DNA from: Guadua angustifolia
Lineage: Eukaryota > Streptophyta > Magnoliopsida > Poales > Poaceae
NCBI GenBank assembly: GCA_036346375.1
Contig: CM070508.1
Coordinates: 21,706,852 to 21,770,851, forward strand
DNA: 64,000 bases
Reading direction: 5' to 3'
Part shown: positions 10,945 through 23,004 of the stretch, piece after piece
How the letters are laid out: the number at the start of each line of letters is the position of its first letter
How positions within the stretch are numbered: the stretch's first letter is position 1
Notes under the pieces: generated by a model
Database searches by the model: none
Told to the model about the DNA's origin: nothing
Seen by the model: only the letters and a program-made list of their open reading frames with translations
Made by a program: the position numbers and the translations under genes

Positions 10945-11874
10945 TAGGGATGAAAACAGAACAAAAACGGTCGGTAAATAGTCGTTCCGTTTCTACATCT
11001 TTTACCGGTAATAGAAACGAAATTGAAAACCCCAGAAACATATGCGAAACGGAATGAAGCGAATACGGAAACGAAAGTGGAAAATTCCACAAGAACATAG
11101 TACATGATCACAATATACATGACCGCAAAAACAATGTAATTCATTCCACCTATAAGGCGGATACAAGAACAATGTTATGTTCACCGGTATCACTAGGAAG
11201 TTTTTTTTCTCAAGTTTGTCAGCTAAAGGCTTGCTATTTGTCCCTTAAATCATACCATCATGTCCTCCTCCATATTATTATCATCAACATCCTCTTCCTC
11301 CTCCAACTATAAATGTGGAACACCCTAAAATTTGTATATTATTGTTCAATGTTTATTTATGATTTCTTGAGATTTATCATGGATTTTCTGGAGTTCATAA
11401 ACGCCATTTTACTATTTTTAGATTTACAAAATTAATTTATTTATGAAAAATGAAATCAAAATTATGCTATAAATAATTTTTTTAGGTTTAAAATGTTCCA
11501 AAGTATTTTTAAGAATTTTTTCGGAATTTTTGAACTCTATTTGATATTTTTTATAAAGCTATTTTTATTTCTAAAATTATTTTAATTCGAAAATAAATGT
11601 AAATCCTCCGTTCTCTTTTTTTGGCCAAGTTTCCTATGGAATTTACGGTTTCATCTATCTGAATTTCATTTCATTTAAAATGACTCTCCGTTTCGTTTCG
11701 ACAAAAAAATTTTTCGATTTATCGAATTTCGTTTCCGTCGGAAATAGCTCTCCCATTTCCATTTCTGACAAAAAAATTATGTTTCTGTTTCTATTTCTAT
11801 TTCTTAAAAAAAAAAGCTTTCGTTTTTATTTTTCTCCGAAACGGTCGAATATTCCGTTTTCGTTTTCAACCATA
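10945..11874. mobile_element. Ds-like non-autonomous hAT element, copy A
   Basis: Left end TAGGGATGAAAAC closely matches the 11-bp Ac/Ds terminal repeat (CAGGGATGAAA). The right end is GTTTTCAACCATA, a weaker mirror. The interior is AT-rich and rich in GAAACGG/CCGTTTC words, with no transposase. The same element sits at the orthologous position in the other duplicated segment (29194-30040), so insertion preceded the duplication. The target duplication is eroded. Confidence 0.6.
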
Positions 11875-11958
11875 CTAAGGGCCCACTAAGCCCAAATTAT
11901 AACCAAAAAGAGATATCGGGGAAACAAAAAACGAAATCGCAAGCACGGAAATGTGTAC

Positions 11959-12233
11959 CTCAGATTCGGTGGCCGAACCTGCAAGGAGAAGACGGAAAGG
12001 GTTGTTAGTCCGTAACTTGTCAACGTGCTCAAAGAAAGGACCAGGAGGAGTAGAAAAGGAGATCCGAGGGGAAATCAAGGTCAATCAATCACCAAAGATG
12101 TCGGAGATGAGGACGACGGCGGCCTTGGACCCGGCGGGGCGGCGACGACGCTACTGAGCCCGCCGGTTGTCGACGACCTTGCCCTCACGGCGTGAGGTTC
12201 GGCGTCGGGGTTCGCAGAAGATCGCTGGCTTGC
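11959..12233 (-). pseudogene. DLH pseudogene, decayed exons 1 and 2
   Basis: Exon 1 (about 12083-12233) and the 22-nt exon 2 (about 11959-11979) of a DLH gene are recognisable by comparison with copy 2 at 32276-32426 and 32137-32158. The ATG, the intron-1 borders and the flanking promoter sequence are still present. Several one- and two-base deletions in GC-rich runs destroy the frame after about ten codons, and exon 2 has lost the FEAPNLR reading. Exons 3-7 are missing; the SIRE-like LTR lies about 1 kb to the left. This is the remnant of a DLH gene duplicated together with its upstream region. Confidence 0.8.
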
Positions 12234-12622
12234 CATTCTCCTTCCCTCCTCACCTCACGCCTATCTCCTCCTCGCTCCTCTTCCTCCTCTCTGGTTGCGG
12301 TGATGCCGTGATGGGCCGTAGTGTCTGAGTGTTTCGATTGGAAGTGAGCGAGGACAACGCAACGGGACATAAATGGGGGCCGGCCAGGCCGCTCGATTGA
12401 TGGCGAAGAATTGAATTTATTCGCATCCTGTGGCTACGGGAGAGCTGGACAAGGATCGAGGCGAAATATTCTCGACTTTCGGGCTGAAAAGGAAAGGGAT
12501 CGGAGGGAGACGTGGCTGGTTTTGTATGGACCGATAGAGGCAGCGAGTGCCGAGTGACATCAGTGCTAATACAATGAATTTGATTTTCTTGTTATATATA
12601 CTAGTTGAACTGTCAGTGCTTA

Positions 12623-12894
12623 GGGCATCTCCAATGGTACTAGCTATAAAAAATGTTCATATCATCTATAGATAGCATATAGACAACATCTCCAATGAAT
12701 TAGCTATAGCATTGTCTATAAAATTAAATATTGGCCCACATGTAATAGGTAATAAGTGCCTTGGAATCAGTTATAGCCTGGCTATGCATTAGTAGCCGGT
12801 CTATATCTCTCTCCTCATTTTCTCCCTTCCACCTAAACAAAATGCTGAGATGGCACCCTTATAGCTAGCTGAAGTGGCACCATTGGAGATACCC
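12623..12894. mobile_element. Tourist-like MITE with TTA target duplication
   Basis: A 272-bp element with ends GGGCATCTCCAATGG / CCATTGGAGATACCC, flanked by TTA on both sides (12620-12622, 12895-12897). The paralogous site in segment B (around 32825, CTGCTTATACAATGG) has a single TTA and no insertion, which shows the insertion directly and places it after the segment duplication. Confidence 0.9.
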
Positions 12895-12928
12895 TTATAC
12901 AATGGATTTGATTTTCTTTTTATATATA

Positions 12929-13202
12929 AGGGTTGTTTGGTTGTCTGATTCACGTGATCAGGCTCATGGGAGCTAGAACTAGCGTTTGGTTGCTCATTGT
13001 ATCGCGTGAGTCTGTACGCACGTATGCAAGATGGTTGTTTGGTTGCCTACGCGCGATGCGGATGCCAGATCAACACGATGCACAAAACACTCGCAGCCAG
13101 ACTCGTGGGAAACGAGCTCCATGACCGTTTCCCCAGAGTCAAGTTAGGGCGGTGCAGGCTCTCGCGGTCAGGATCTTACGAGACGGCAACCAAACAGCCC
13201 CA
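12929..13202. mobile_element. MITE with GGGGCTGTTTGGTTG ends, copy A
   Basis: Partner of 32859-33122. The left end has decayed to AGGGTTGTTTGGTTG; the right end is GGCAACCAAACAGCCCC. No coding capacity. It is present in both duplicated segments, so it is older than the duplication. Confidence 0.7.
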
Positions 13203-13631
13203 CACTAGTTAAACTCCGTTGTTTTGTTTCGAATAAAAAAAGTTATATTACTTTGGCACGTCAAGTCGATCGTTTGGATCGGCCTACGCAGTACATACCC
13301 TTGCTTCGTCTCCCTTCTCCGTCACATCACGCCTCCGCTTGCCTTTCACTATTTTTTATTTTTTTGTTAGAAAACTTTTTTAGATATATAATTTATTTGT
13401 TACTATATTATTTTTTCTCTTAAAGAATATTTAAGGAGATGCAATCTGTTTGTTAATATATTATTTTTTCTGTTTTATTAGTGATTTTCTTTAGTAAGGT
13501 GGAGTAGAGAGATAAATAACACCACAAGTAGTTTCTTTTGATGCAGTAAAGATATGATAGAGGATTTTCCAAATTCACCTGTGTTTCATTTTTCATTTGA
13601 TGAAAGTTTGACACCGCGCCCTCTATGCTTA
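13203..13631. other. Non-coding DLH upstream flank, copy A
   Basis: AT-rich sequence with no gene visible. It matches 33123-33523 almost base for base, which is the flank into which the Tat-lineage element inserted in segment B. Confidence 0.7.
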
Positions 13632-13937
13632 GAGTATGTATAATGATATGATGTTAGCTGTCTATATGCTTTGCCATGTAATTTTTCTGTGGATATAGAG
13701 AAGACAGAGAGAGTATAGATGTCTCTTCGTGAATAGATGATCATATAGACAACGTAAAATACTATTATATAAGTTATCGTCTATAATAACATGTTTTTAT
13801 GTCGTAATTAAAAGATCGTAATATCTCATAAAGATAACTTTAAGATGCCATCCATTGTAGAGGTTATCTTTAATTTTATTTTTAGATGATATAGAAAAGT
13901 ATATAGACAATAGTTATCTCTACTACTGTACACGCTC
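13632..13937. mobile_element. Tourist-like MITE, copy A
   Basis: About 306 bp, flanked by TTA (13629-13631 and 13938-13940). The ends GAGTATGTATAATG and the complement of TACTGTACACGCTC are imperfect inverted repeats. It is present at the same place in segment B (44821-45136). The sequence from 13941 to 14298 is unremarkable non-coding flank shared with 45137-45530. Confidence 0.65.
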
Positions 13938-14294
13938 TTATGGGAATTAGTTGCATTGGCCCATCTAGATCTGGTCAAAACTAGCCTAGCTCCATGAGAT
14001 GGGCCTGGGCTACTCTATAGTCCTATAGAGGTACCCCATTTGGAGCTTGACCTTTAGGCGGAACCACTAATCTGCAATGCTTGGCACTATCCATCTCATT
14101 TTGGAGCTCTTGACTATGGCACGTTCGTTTTTCCCATTTTAGAATTGAGCTTGCATTTACTATCCTCAAGCATACTCTATGACTTCTACAATATTTACCG
14201 ACTATAGTAAGATTTCACAGTTAAAGCTTTGGTGGAACTATCCGTGTAGCTGTTATACAATTGTAATATCTATGTTATGTAATTGCAATTGATT

Positions 14295-14298
<4 letters not shown>

Positions 14299-14359
<61 letters not shown>

Positions 14360-14361
14360 AA
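14299..14361. repeat. (TA)n followed by (GA)n microsatellite at left end of the Mutator-like element
   Basis: About 22 TA units run straight into about 8 GA units and then the long inverted repeat. The right end of the element mirrors this with (CT)n then (TA)n. The paralogous site at 45533-45560 is a plain (TA)n run. Confidence 0.8.
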
Positions 14362-16774
14362 TGCTAGCTTGCTCTCAAGAGCACAGTCTAACCGTGCTCT
14401 CGAATTTCCAACCGCACGATGTAGGCATCGAACGGTTCACCTGCGCGCACCCCTCCCACTCTCGATGAAACGGCGCCCCTCCCACTCTCGATGAAACGGC
14501 ACCATCTCCTCCGTTTTACCCCGTCCCCATCGCGACCTGCGCATGCGACGCTGCCCACGCGAGGAACCCTCCCGCCGCCGCCGTCACGTACATGGCGCGT
14601 CCTCCTCCTGAGCTAGAAAATAATTCCTATGGCAACGGAGACGTGGCTGCCCGGAAGCAGCAAGAGGTGGCAGGAGAAGGCGCCTCAAAAGGTTAAGCTT
14701 GGTTCTGTTTACCCTAATCTGATCTCTCCCACTCTAGTACCAAATCACAATTATGGTCTGCTTGGATTAATTAGGATTCTAAACCACATATATGAAGCTA
14801 AGTCAATCTGATAGTTATTGCATGGTGCTAGCTCTTTATACGGTTGCTTGAAGTAGGCTACAATATACCAAGATTATCAAGTACACATGTAAATACATAT
14901 GAATTCTCGATGTTCTAGTGCTATCACGAGAAAATGTAAACTAACAGTTTCCTTACATAATACATATGAATTTCGATGTTCTAGTGCTATCACGCAGATT
15001 TCTACAACTCGAAGCAGTAAAGATCGACATCGTGATGGTTCATCATTTATTGGTGACGTTGAACCAAGAGAATCAGATGTTCGAACATGTGGATTGTAGG
15101 CTCAAGTATGCGAAAGATGTGGAGATTAACCTGTGTTTGCAATGTAGTCAATCGAACCTCCACTATAGAGGGGCGAGTTTGGCATGCCATCATTGAAGAT
15201 CGCTATAGGGGATGAGCAAGGCACAAAATGTATGTTCATCTTTGGCTACTAGTCGTAGTAGCGACTAGCAGTTGGTTAAGGATGTCAATCTTTATTTTCA
15301 CCTCAGATAACAAGATTTATGAATGTCACTACAACTAACATCACAATGCTTAGTCTATTGAAAACTTGAATCAAAAGTTTTACATTCATAAACTGCACCT
15401 GCACAGTTGTTGCCACTTCTAAATTGCATCCAGTTACCTTCCTGCATAAACTTTGTAGGCTCTTCTTTCCGGCTGTTCGGCTGGTGGTCTAGCAGCAATA
15501 CTACATTGTGACCGATTTCGTGATTCGCTTCAAAGCGGCAAAGGTCAAGTGCTTTTCTGATGCTGGTTATTTGTTGATGGGTAAGTTCTGTATTATTGGT
15601 AATTAATTGGTGCCTTTAGAGTAACCAGCGTTTAGAGTAACCAGCGTGCTAGTTATCATGAATATTTTATATTTTCTATTGCATGTTTCATTACTTTTGT
15701 CGTTGGCAGATACAGGCATTATGTCATATTTTTACTGTACTAAATTGAGATCTTCCACAAAGTGAGAATTGTTGTTGTCATTGCAGGAAGGATATTTCCG
15801 GCAAAAATTTTGTCAGAACATTCACTTTACCTCTTCATTCTAAAACAGAATGTAAATTAATAGAATTTCAAACTCTTATAGAAAGAAAACTAGAAGCAAA
15901 TTTGAATAAATTCTTGTCAATTTCTATTCGATATATTCATCATTTTAAATTATACTTTATACATACATGTGAAACATATCTCGAACGATGGCGATTTACG
16001 AATCATGTCTTGTCACTTGAAGTAGCTTGTCTTTTTTATAGAAAACTTTGATAACTGTAAACCCCAAATTCCGAACTTAAGTTTGAGTGAATTTGCATCA
16101 GGGAACTCTCCTTCGATCAGAAATGTTCGTGCCAGCAAATTGCCAAGTCCCAACTGTTGATTAATGAAGAAGGCATCCGGCCATGCATACTCCACTGACA
16201 TCAAGGGGCACCGTCTCCCTGGACTGGAGACCCCCCGCACCCCAAAAAAAAATTTATCGGGGGAAAAGCAGAGCAGAGCAGCAAGAAGCCAGCAACGTGT
16301 TCAGCTCATCTCCTGAGCAAGAAACAGAGAATGCAATTGCAGACCAGTTCGAATTGTTGAAGCTTCAGCCCATGGATCTACCTGTTGTATTTTTGTCATG
16401 TGATTGCAACAAAAACCAGCAGGTTGTAAGGTCATGCTTTTTAGCATCCTTTTGTAATTCTTGGTTGGTAAATTGAATTTGTTATCATGTACACAAGGCC
16501 TTGTATTCTTGCTACAAAAACATTCTAAGTGGAAGTATAGTTCAGATCAATATCTTCATATCCACCATCCAAAAACATTTTAAGCAGTACTTGCATCATC
16601 ATCTTTGTAAAGATCAATATCTTCAGATCCATCATCCAAATCCGTGTTTTCGCATTCTTGCGGGCTATTCTCTTCTCCCTCTTTTCCCTTTCCTTTCAAG
16701 TTCCGTTGCTGGAAAATCCTAACAAAGTGTAAGTAACAATTCAAGAAAAAAAATATGAAATATCAACATGCGAG

Positions 16775-19080
16775 TTAGTAAGTAGTAACTAGTACCGGGC
16801 AAGTTCTAGCATTGTGCCCTCCTCTCTTGCTACCACAAATGCCACATGTTCGTGGTTTCTTTGCATCCGAGCGTGGTTCAGAAGGTGGCTTAAATCTCTG
16901 TGGTTGCTTTCTCTTTCCCTTGCATTGCGATATTGGTGAATCTAAAATCTTTTGAGAATCTACAGTTGCACATGTGCCAATCTCACATGTTTGGGTCTCT
17001 TCATGAATAGGCAGCCCTTGCATTTGCGCCTCGGCGACATCCAATATTCCCTGAAATTGTCTAAAAGTATCACTAGACTTTGATGCCATTTTCAGTAATT
17101 TCATCACCCTAGGCTTGAGTGTAGCAAACCTAATTTCTTCTTGCTCTTGAGTACCCCCGAACTCCATGCTCCTCTCCAATTTTGATCTTTTCACACTTGA
17201 ATTAGCCTCTTTGCACCACCGTTTCATTATATATCTAGTAGGTAGATGAAACATATGTACATGATGCATGACCTTAATGGCATGTGAACAAAGCAAACCG
17301 TCAAACTCATAACCTTTGCAACTACAAGAAACTAGCTCCTCTGATTTGTTGATCTGTACCATGTAGGTTTCCGGAACCATTTTTTCAATCATTGGATGGT
17401 AATTAATGGTCACCTCATACATGGCTTCCTTTTCAATCTCTCTAATTTGTCCAAGCTGGGAATTTTTTAAAATTTCCTTGAACACTCTGAACATTTTGGT
17501 TGTGTAGAACTGAGATGCGTCTCTCTCAATTCGATGTAGTGACAAAAAACTTGGTACAACATTGAGACAAGCAATATCCTCATCACTTTCTTTTGCCAAA
17601 TACCATCTATCATCTTCTCAACATGTAAGACAAGTTCATACATAGATGTATGGTTGTTGGTCCACAATTTCAAAGCGAATTGGCACTTTCACTTCTTTGT
17701 GATGTTGACATATTAGCAAAAATACACCTCTAAAGAATCTTTGGAACCCACTCGGACCGCTTTTCATACATAACCTTCAGTGCCGATTATTCACTAAACC
17801 ATGATTTGAATCATGGTCTGTCAAACCCTCCTCAAATTCGGATATTTGTGATGCTACGGTTTATAACTCGCTTCAACTCATCTTCAAAACCCGGCTTCAT
17901 GTTATAAAGGACTCCCAAATGATCCTTGCTTTTCTCATCACATGCCATTGGCAAGATCGATGTATTGTGTTGCGAAAGACCTCTTTGATAGCAATTCTCA
18001 TCGCGGGATCTTGATCGGTAATAATAGCTTTTGGTTCCTTCCCATACATGGCTTTTAACCAAGTTTGGAACAACCATACAAACCCTGCTTTGTCCTCCGA
18101 CCTTAGCATTGCAATCCCAAATATAATAGACATTCGATGATGATTCACACCAATGAAAGGTGCAAGAGGCATGCTGTACCTACAATTAGCATAAAAAATA
18201 CTTAAATGAAGAATTCTATTGATCTAAAATCAACAGCAAAGAACATTGATCATATTTTGTAACAATACCTATTTGTTTGATAGGTCGTGTCGAAAGTGAC
18301 AACATCTCCAAATTCTTGGAATGCTCTTCTTGCTCGACCATCAACCCAAAACAAATTCTTTAAATGACCACTTCCATCCACGTCAACATCGTAAAAAAAT
18401 TCAGGATCTTCTTCTTTTTTCTTCTGAAAATGCACCAATGTAGCTTCTACATCCATACCAAGAAGTTTTCGTTTTTCACATGCTATCTCATTACTCACAT
18501 CCTTCTTTTTGAATCTCAGATTTTTCTTACCACCATGCCTAACACCCAAGTACTCATGTATTTTTGTGGTCTTAATATTTTGAGCATGCAAATCTTTTAT
18601 AACTTCCTTATCCTCATCATCCATGTATCTATGGGAGCGTAGGTTCCTTTTTTTGGAAGGAGAGGTGACCATTGGATGGTTATGATCATCTTCAAAAACA
18701 CTTATTTTCCAAACTCCATCTTCCAACTTGATACACATGCGTGCGTTTTGCACCGTAGTTTAGCGTAGTTGCACCTCGCTTTTCGGGGTTTTATGACCAA
18801 CAGCAGTTCTCAATTGAATTTTGTGGCACGTTGGTATTTCTTGAATAGCCTGCCTTCGAGCAAAACCACCTCTCGGATGTGACATCCCCTGATTTGGATT
18901 TGTAGTGAAGCGCATTCGAAAAGCATAGTCGTTGTAGAAAATCTTTGCATCATCTTTTGATAAAAATTCCTTACCCACAAAGGGAACAAATTGTAAGTGT
19001 TCATGAGGATCAGTTTCATCTCCAAGTTGTTATGTGCCGATGTTCAATTCTTCTGTGACAATTTCATCAATAGCCTCCAT
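16775..19080 (-). pseudogene. FAR1/FHY3-type Mutator-like transposase, broken
   Basis: Read on the minus strand. An ATG at 19078-19080 opens MEAIDEIVTEE, but an in-frame TAA follows within about 20 codons and more frameshifts occur near 18750 and 17950. A FAR1-like N-terminal region (NARMCIKLEDG, DDHNHP) is followed by the MULE transposase core with FDTTYQTN and ITDQDPAM, which hold two of the expected catalytic acids, then CQWH. The C-terminal 274-codon ORF (16775-17599) has an intact SWIM zinc finger (CSCKGYEFDGLLCSH) and ends in a CCHC knuckle (CGICGSKRGGHNARTC). An intron interrupts near 18183-18260. The N-terminal and DDE parts are disrupted, so activity is unlikely. Domesticated FRS genes share these domains, but the flanking TIRs argue for a transposon. 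Confidence 0.85.
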
Positions 19081-19196
19081 GCTAGTTTCTGCACAAATTT
19101 ATTACACGCAAATCAATATATGTTGGGGATGTATTGGACAGTGCATAGCTAGCTCATACATTTAAATGAATGCCACTTAAATGTATGTTTCTAGGA

Positions 19197-19985
19197 GTAA
19201 ATGATGAACCATCACAGTATCTGATCTTTACTCTGTTCCAGTTGTAGAAATCTGCGTGATAGCACTAGAACATCAGGAATTCATATGTATTATGTAAGGA
19301 AACTGTTAATTTACATTTTCTGCGTGATAGCACTAGAACATCAGGAATTCATATGTATTTACATGTGTACTTGATAATGCGGCTATATTGTAGCCTACTT
19401 TAAGCAACCGTATAAAGAGCTAGCACCATGCAATAACTATCAGATTGATTGTGTTGTCAATATGTACAGTTTAATTTAATGCAAACTAAGAGTTTCAACA
19501 CAAATAGCTCAATTTTTAGGGCTATTGATCATAGAATTGTTTGGCAAATCTGGAAATACTTTCCCATGTCAGTAATTCACTAGAAATTAGTACAAGAAAC
19601 CGAATATGATTTGGAAAATAAGGCCTATCTATATCTATTTGCTAATCCCCATATTGACAACACAATCAATCTGATACTTGAGCCTACAATCCACATGTTC
19701 AGAACATACAGATTCTACTGGTTCAACGTCACTAGTAAATGATGAACCATCACAGTATCTGATCTTTACTCTGTTCCAGTTGTAGAAATCTGCGTGATAG
19801 CACTAGAACATCAGGAATTCATATGTATTATGTAAGGAAACTGTTAATTTACATTTTCTGCGTGATAGCACTAGAACATCAGGAATTCATATGTATTTAC
19901 ATGTGTACTTGATAATGCGGCTGTATTGTAGCCTACTTTAAGCAACCGTATAAAGAGCTAGCACCATGCAATAACTATCAGATTG
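19197..19985. repeat. Internal duplication and inversion in the right arm of the Mutator-like element
   Basis: 19197-19457 is repeated almost exactly at 19735-19985. Between them, CAGATTGATTGTGTTGTCAA near 19441 and its complement ending near 19673 form an inverted repeat. The inner part of the right TIR has therefore been duplicated with a local inversion. Confidence 0.75.
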
Positions 19986-20432
19986 ACTTAGCTTCAGATA
20001 TGTGGTTTAGAATCCTAATTAATCCAAGCAGACCATAATTGCGATTTGGTACTAGAGTGGGAGAGATCAGATTAGGGTAAACAGAACCAAGCTTAACCTT
20101 TTGAGGCGCCTTCTCCTGCCACCTCTTGCTGCTTCCGGGCAGCCACGTCTCCGTTGCCATAGGAATTATTTTCTAGCTCAGGAGGAGGACGTGCCATGTA
20201 CGTGACGGCGGTGGCGGCGGCGGGAGGGTTCCTCGCGTAGGCAGCGTCGCATGCGCAGGTCGCGATGGGGACGGGGTAAAACGGAGGAGACGGTGCCGTT
20301 TCATCGAGAGTGGGAGGGGCGCCGTTTCATCGAGAGTGGGAGGGGTGCGCGCAGGTGAACCGTTCGATGCCTACATCGTGCGGTTGGAAATTCGAGAGCA
20401 CGGTTAGACTGTGCTCTTGAGAGCAAGCTAGC

Positions 20433-20472
<40 letters not shown>

Positions 20473-20495
<23 letters not shown>

Positions 20496-20496
20496 A
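20473..20496. repeat. (TA)n microsatellite at right end of the Mutator-like element
   Basis: About 11 TA units following a (CT)n run (20434-20472), mirroring the left end of the element. Confidence 0.8.
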
Positions 20497-21899
20497 GACT
20501 TATATTAGGCCTATTATCACTGACGGTTTTCAAAAACCGTCTATGATGGCTAATTATAACAGATGGAACCGTCAGTGATGCTACCATGCAAATCACTGAT
20601 GGTTTTTGGTTAAAACCGTCAGTGATGAGACTCACATCATTGACGGTTTTATCAAAAAACCGTTAGTGATGACTGTATTCACATCAATTTTCTGAAAATA
20701 AATACAAAGAGTCCCGACCTACTTAGTGTTTTTAGGGTTTTTCGAGCTATTTTTGAGATGGCTATGATTGAGAGGTGATCTAATGAAAGGACACCGTGGA
20801 TTTAGAAGTGTGATTGTAGATCCTTTTGTTCTAAATAATCTAAGGTTAGTAATTGGTTCTAATTGCATTATATTGAAAATCTAACTTGGTAAAGAGATAA
20901 TTGAAGATAGTTTAGATATAGTTTGGTGTAGATCCATTTGTTCTTTCTAATCTAAAGTAGTAATTGGTTCTAAATGCATTATACACAAGATGTAGTTAGT
21001 TAGGTAAAGAGAGAAATGAAGATGCTAAGTTTATATATATATAGGAAAATGGTTCTATACTCTTGGGAGTATGTACTCTCACCTTCAATATACCGCTTAA
21101 ATGATATTATTATACCTCTTTATCCTTTTGAGTATACTCTAACACTAATTATAAGATACTCCAAAGTGAGTTCCACAAAAAATTTCATCAAAATCACATA
21201 TGTAAAAGTGTATATAGCAAAAAAATATAGGGCTCCCATGATTTTTTTCAACCATATCACATTGGAGTATCTTAGAATCATTATTGAAGTATATCGAAAA
21301 TGATAAAGAAGTATAATATATATATATCCATTTGTTGTTTGTGATCTAAGAAACTAGGTTAGTAAGTTTAAATGTAATTTATATGTAGATTGTAGATCCG
21401 TTTGTTCTTTAGATCTAGCATAGTTTATAATTTAGGGTAAGATTTTAGCTAGTTAATTTATGCTCCAATTTAAGAATGTGTGCATGTGCACTCCTAATGT
21501 ACTTAATTTATTATTTAACACTTATTGTTATATACATAGCGTAGATGGATCGAAACTGGATGTACGCTGAGAATCGTGTAAATGCCGAGTATATTAATGG
21601 CATATATGCTTTAGAAGAGATATAGAGGAGGATATGTTTAACAAGGGGGTGCAATTTATGTTTTATCTATGCATGACTACGAGAATCTGAGGATGTTTCG
21701 AAGCTTAGCGCAGATTGAAGCACACTTGATTATAAGGGGTTTCAAAAGGATTATACAAGTTAGACCAATCACAATGAAGAGCAGAATATATAAGAAATAA
21801 GTAGTATTAACTGCGTAATGCAAAAGAGAACCGTGATGAGCGAGAGCATGAAAAATTTCGGGACTTGATTGATAACTCGGAGAAACCTTTGTTCTAAGA
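20497..21899 (+). mobile_element. CACTA transposon fragment, copy A: subterminal repeats and start of transposase
   Basis: 20517-20670 holds repeated words of CCGTCAGTGATG and AAAACCGTC(T/A)ATGATG in both orientations, typical CACTA subterminal motifs. At 21545 MDRNWMY...AEYINGIYA matches the N-terminal transposase-associated domain of TNP2-type CACTA proteins, followed in other frames by FRSLAQIEAHLIIRGF and FRDLIDNSEKPLF. Stops and frameshifts interrupt it. The outer CACTA terminus is missing here because the Mutator-like element abuts; segment B keeps more of it. Confidence 0.65.
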
Positions 21900-22938
21900 T
21901 TGCAAGTCCAAATTGATGAGGACATCTTTTCTATTTACACAATCGTGCCTAGTTACTCATTTCATACACAACAAGCTAAACCCGTATTACAAGGACCAAT
22001 TACTCGTGCTCAAGCACGTCGTCTCAATTATCAAGTGAATACGTTTCTAGATTTTGATACAAATGATTTACAGAATGGAATGCTATTTAATCCTTGTGAT
22101 GATTTTATTGTCCTTAGGAACCGATGAGAAGAACCTCAAAACGCCAAGCATAAAGCCAGGTCGTCATGTGCGTGAGTTTGACTAGGATTCGGCCTACTTG
22201 ACAGTATCAGCTTAAAACGGCCATAACTTTTGATCCACAAAGGTGTTCGGGGCAATGAGTACTTGATTAAAAGATTTCATCGCCCTCTTTCCAATGGATC
22301 TAGTTTCACCTCCAAATTCCATCTGAGCTATCCGAAATCTGCAAAACAAATCACGCCACTTTTCTAGTCCGAGTCAAAGTAGGCCTTGGGCCTTATAATC
22401 AAGTTGTATTCGGTCTCCTTAGGTTTTGGACGACCTCCTTCTCCTCTTATCTCATAAATAGCCAGCTGCACCCTCATCTAGGGTTTAGGTTTTGTTTCAT
22501 TAGTTTAGCCAAGTGCAAACTTTGAGTCTTCGAGTTGTGCTGGATAACTACCTTGTCAAGATTTTCAATAGAACGCCACCCTGCTTTTGCCTTCATTTAT
22601 ATTTGCAATTTCAGATTGCTTTTACTATTGTTTTTGCTTGTTCTTTGGTTGCTTGCAGGAATTGAACCTCATGTTTAGGTTGATCGTGCCAATGGCAAGA
22701 TCATTAACTCTCCGGAGTTGGTTTAGTGATTGCTAAGGCGCATCATCCTCGTACGTTGTAGTCGGATCATCAAAGTCAGTTCCACCAAATCGAAGTTATC
22801 GCTCTCATCGAAAGATCGGGAACAATGCTACATCACAAATACACAAAGTTGTCATCCGTACTTGAACAGCTGAAATCGAAGGTAAGCAACGATTGATTTG
22901 ATAAAAGTTTCACAATACTATTAGGTCTATGTGATCTT
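21900..22938 (+). mobile_element. 3' end of a gypsy retrotransposon inside the CACTA fragment, copy A
   Basis: An ORF ending at 22127 carries GPITRAQARRLNYQV, which resembles the C-terminal tail of plant gypsy polyproteins. It is followed by about 800 bp with LTR-like features, including CTCATAAATAGCC (TATA-like) near 22450 and the pyrimidine-rich stretch GAACGCCACCCTGC. No protease, RT or integrase is present. The same block lies at 47030-48030. Exact LTR borders were not resolved. Confidence 0.5.
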
Positions 22939-23004
22939 GAGATGTATTTCTCTCCATTATTTTTCAATATCATAGTCCATCTCATTGTTCACTTTGTGAG
23001 AGAG
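22939..23004 (+). mobile_element. CACTA transposase C-terminal remnant, copy A
   Basis: Encodes the start of the region that in segment B reads as the DUF4218-type C-terminal domain (MYFSPSFFNIMVHLIVHFVR). It is cut at about 23004, where sequence matching 4045 onward begins. Confidence 0.55.

Larger units (their letters stand above)
14345..20472. mobile_element. Mutator-like transposable element with long terminal inverted repeats
   Basis: Outer arms 14345-15109 and 19674-20472 are near-perfect inverted repeats of about 770-800 bp, beginning GAGAGAGAGAAATGCTAGC inside a GA microsatellite. A FAR1/MULE-type transposase pseudogene lies between them on the minus strand. Target duplication cannot be read because both ends sit in TA repeats. 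The interior from 15110 to 16770 shows no recognisable gene. The 60-codon ORFs at 14629 and 20160 are the same TIR sequence seen in both arms and are not counted as genes. Confidence 0.8.

Noticed and set aside
14629..14811. 60-codon ORF repeated at 19978-20160 on the other strand
   Set aside because: Both are the same stretch of the Mutator-like terminal inverted repeat; the ORF is short and no homology is recognised.
16183..16476. 97-codon ORF inside the Mutator-like element
   Set aside because: Could be captured host sequence, but no domain or splice structure could be supported.
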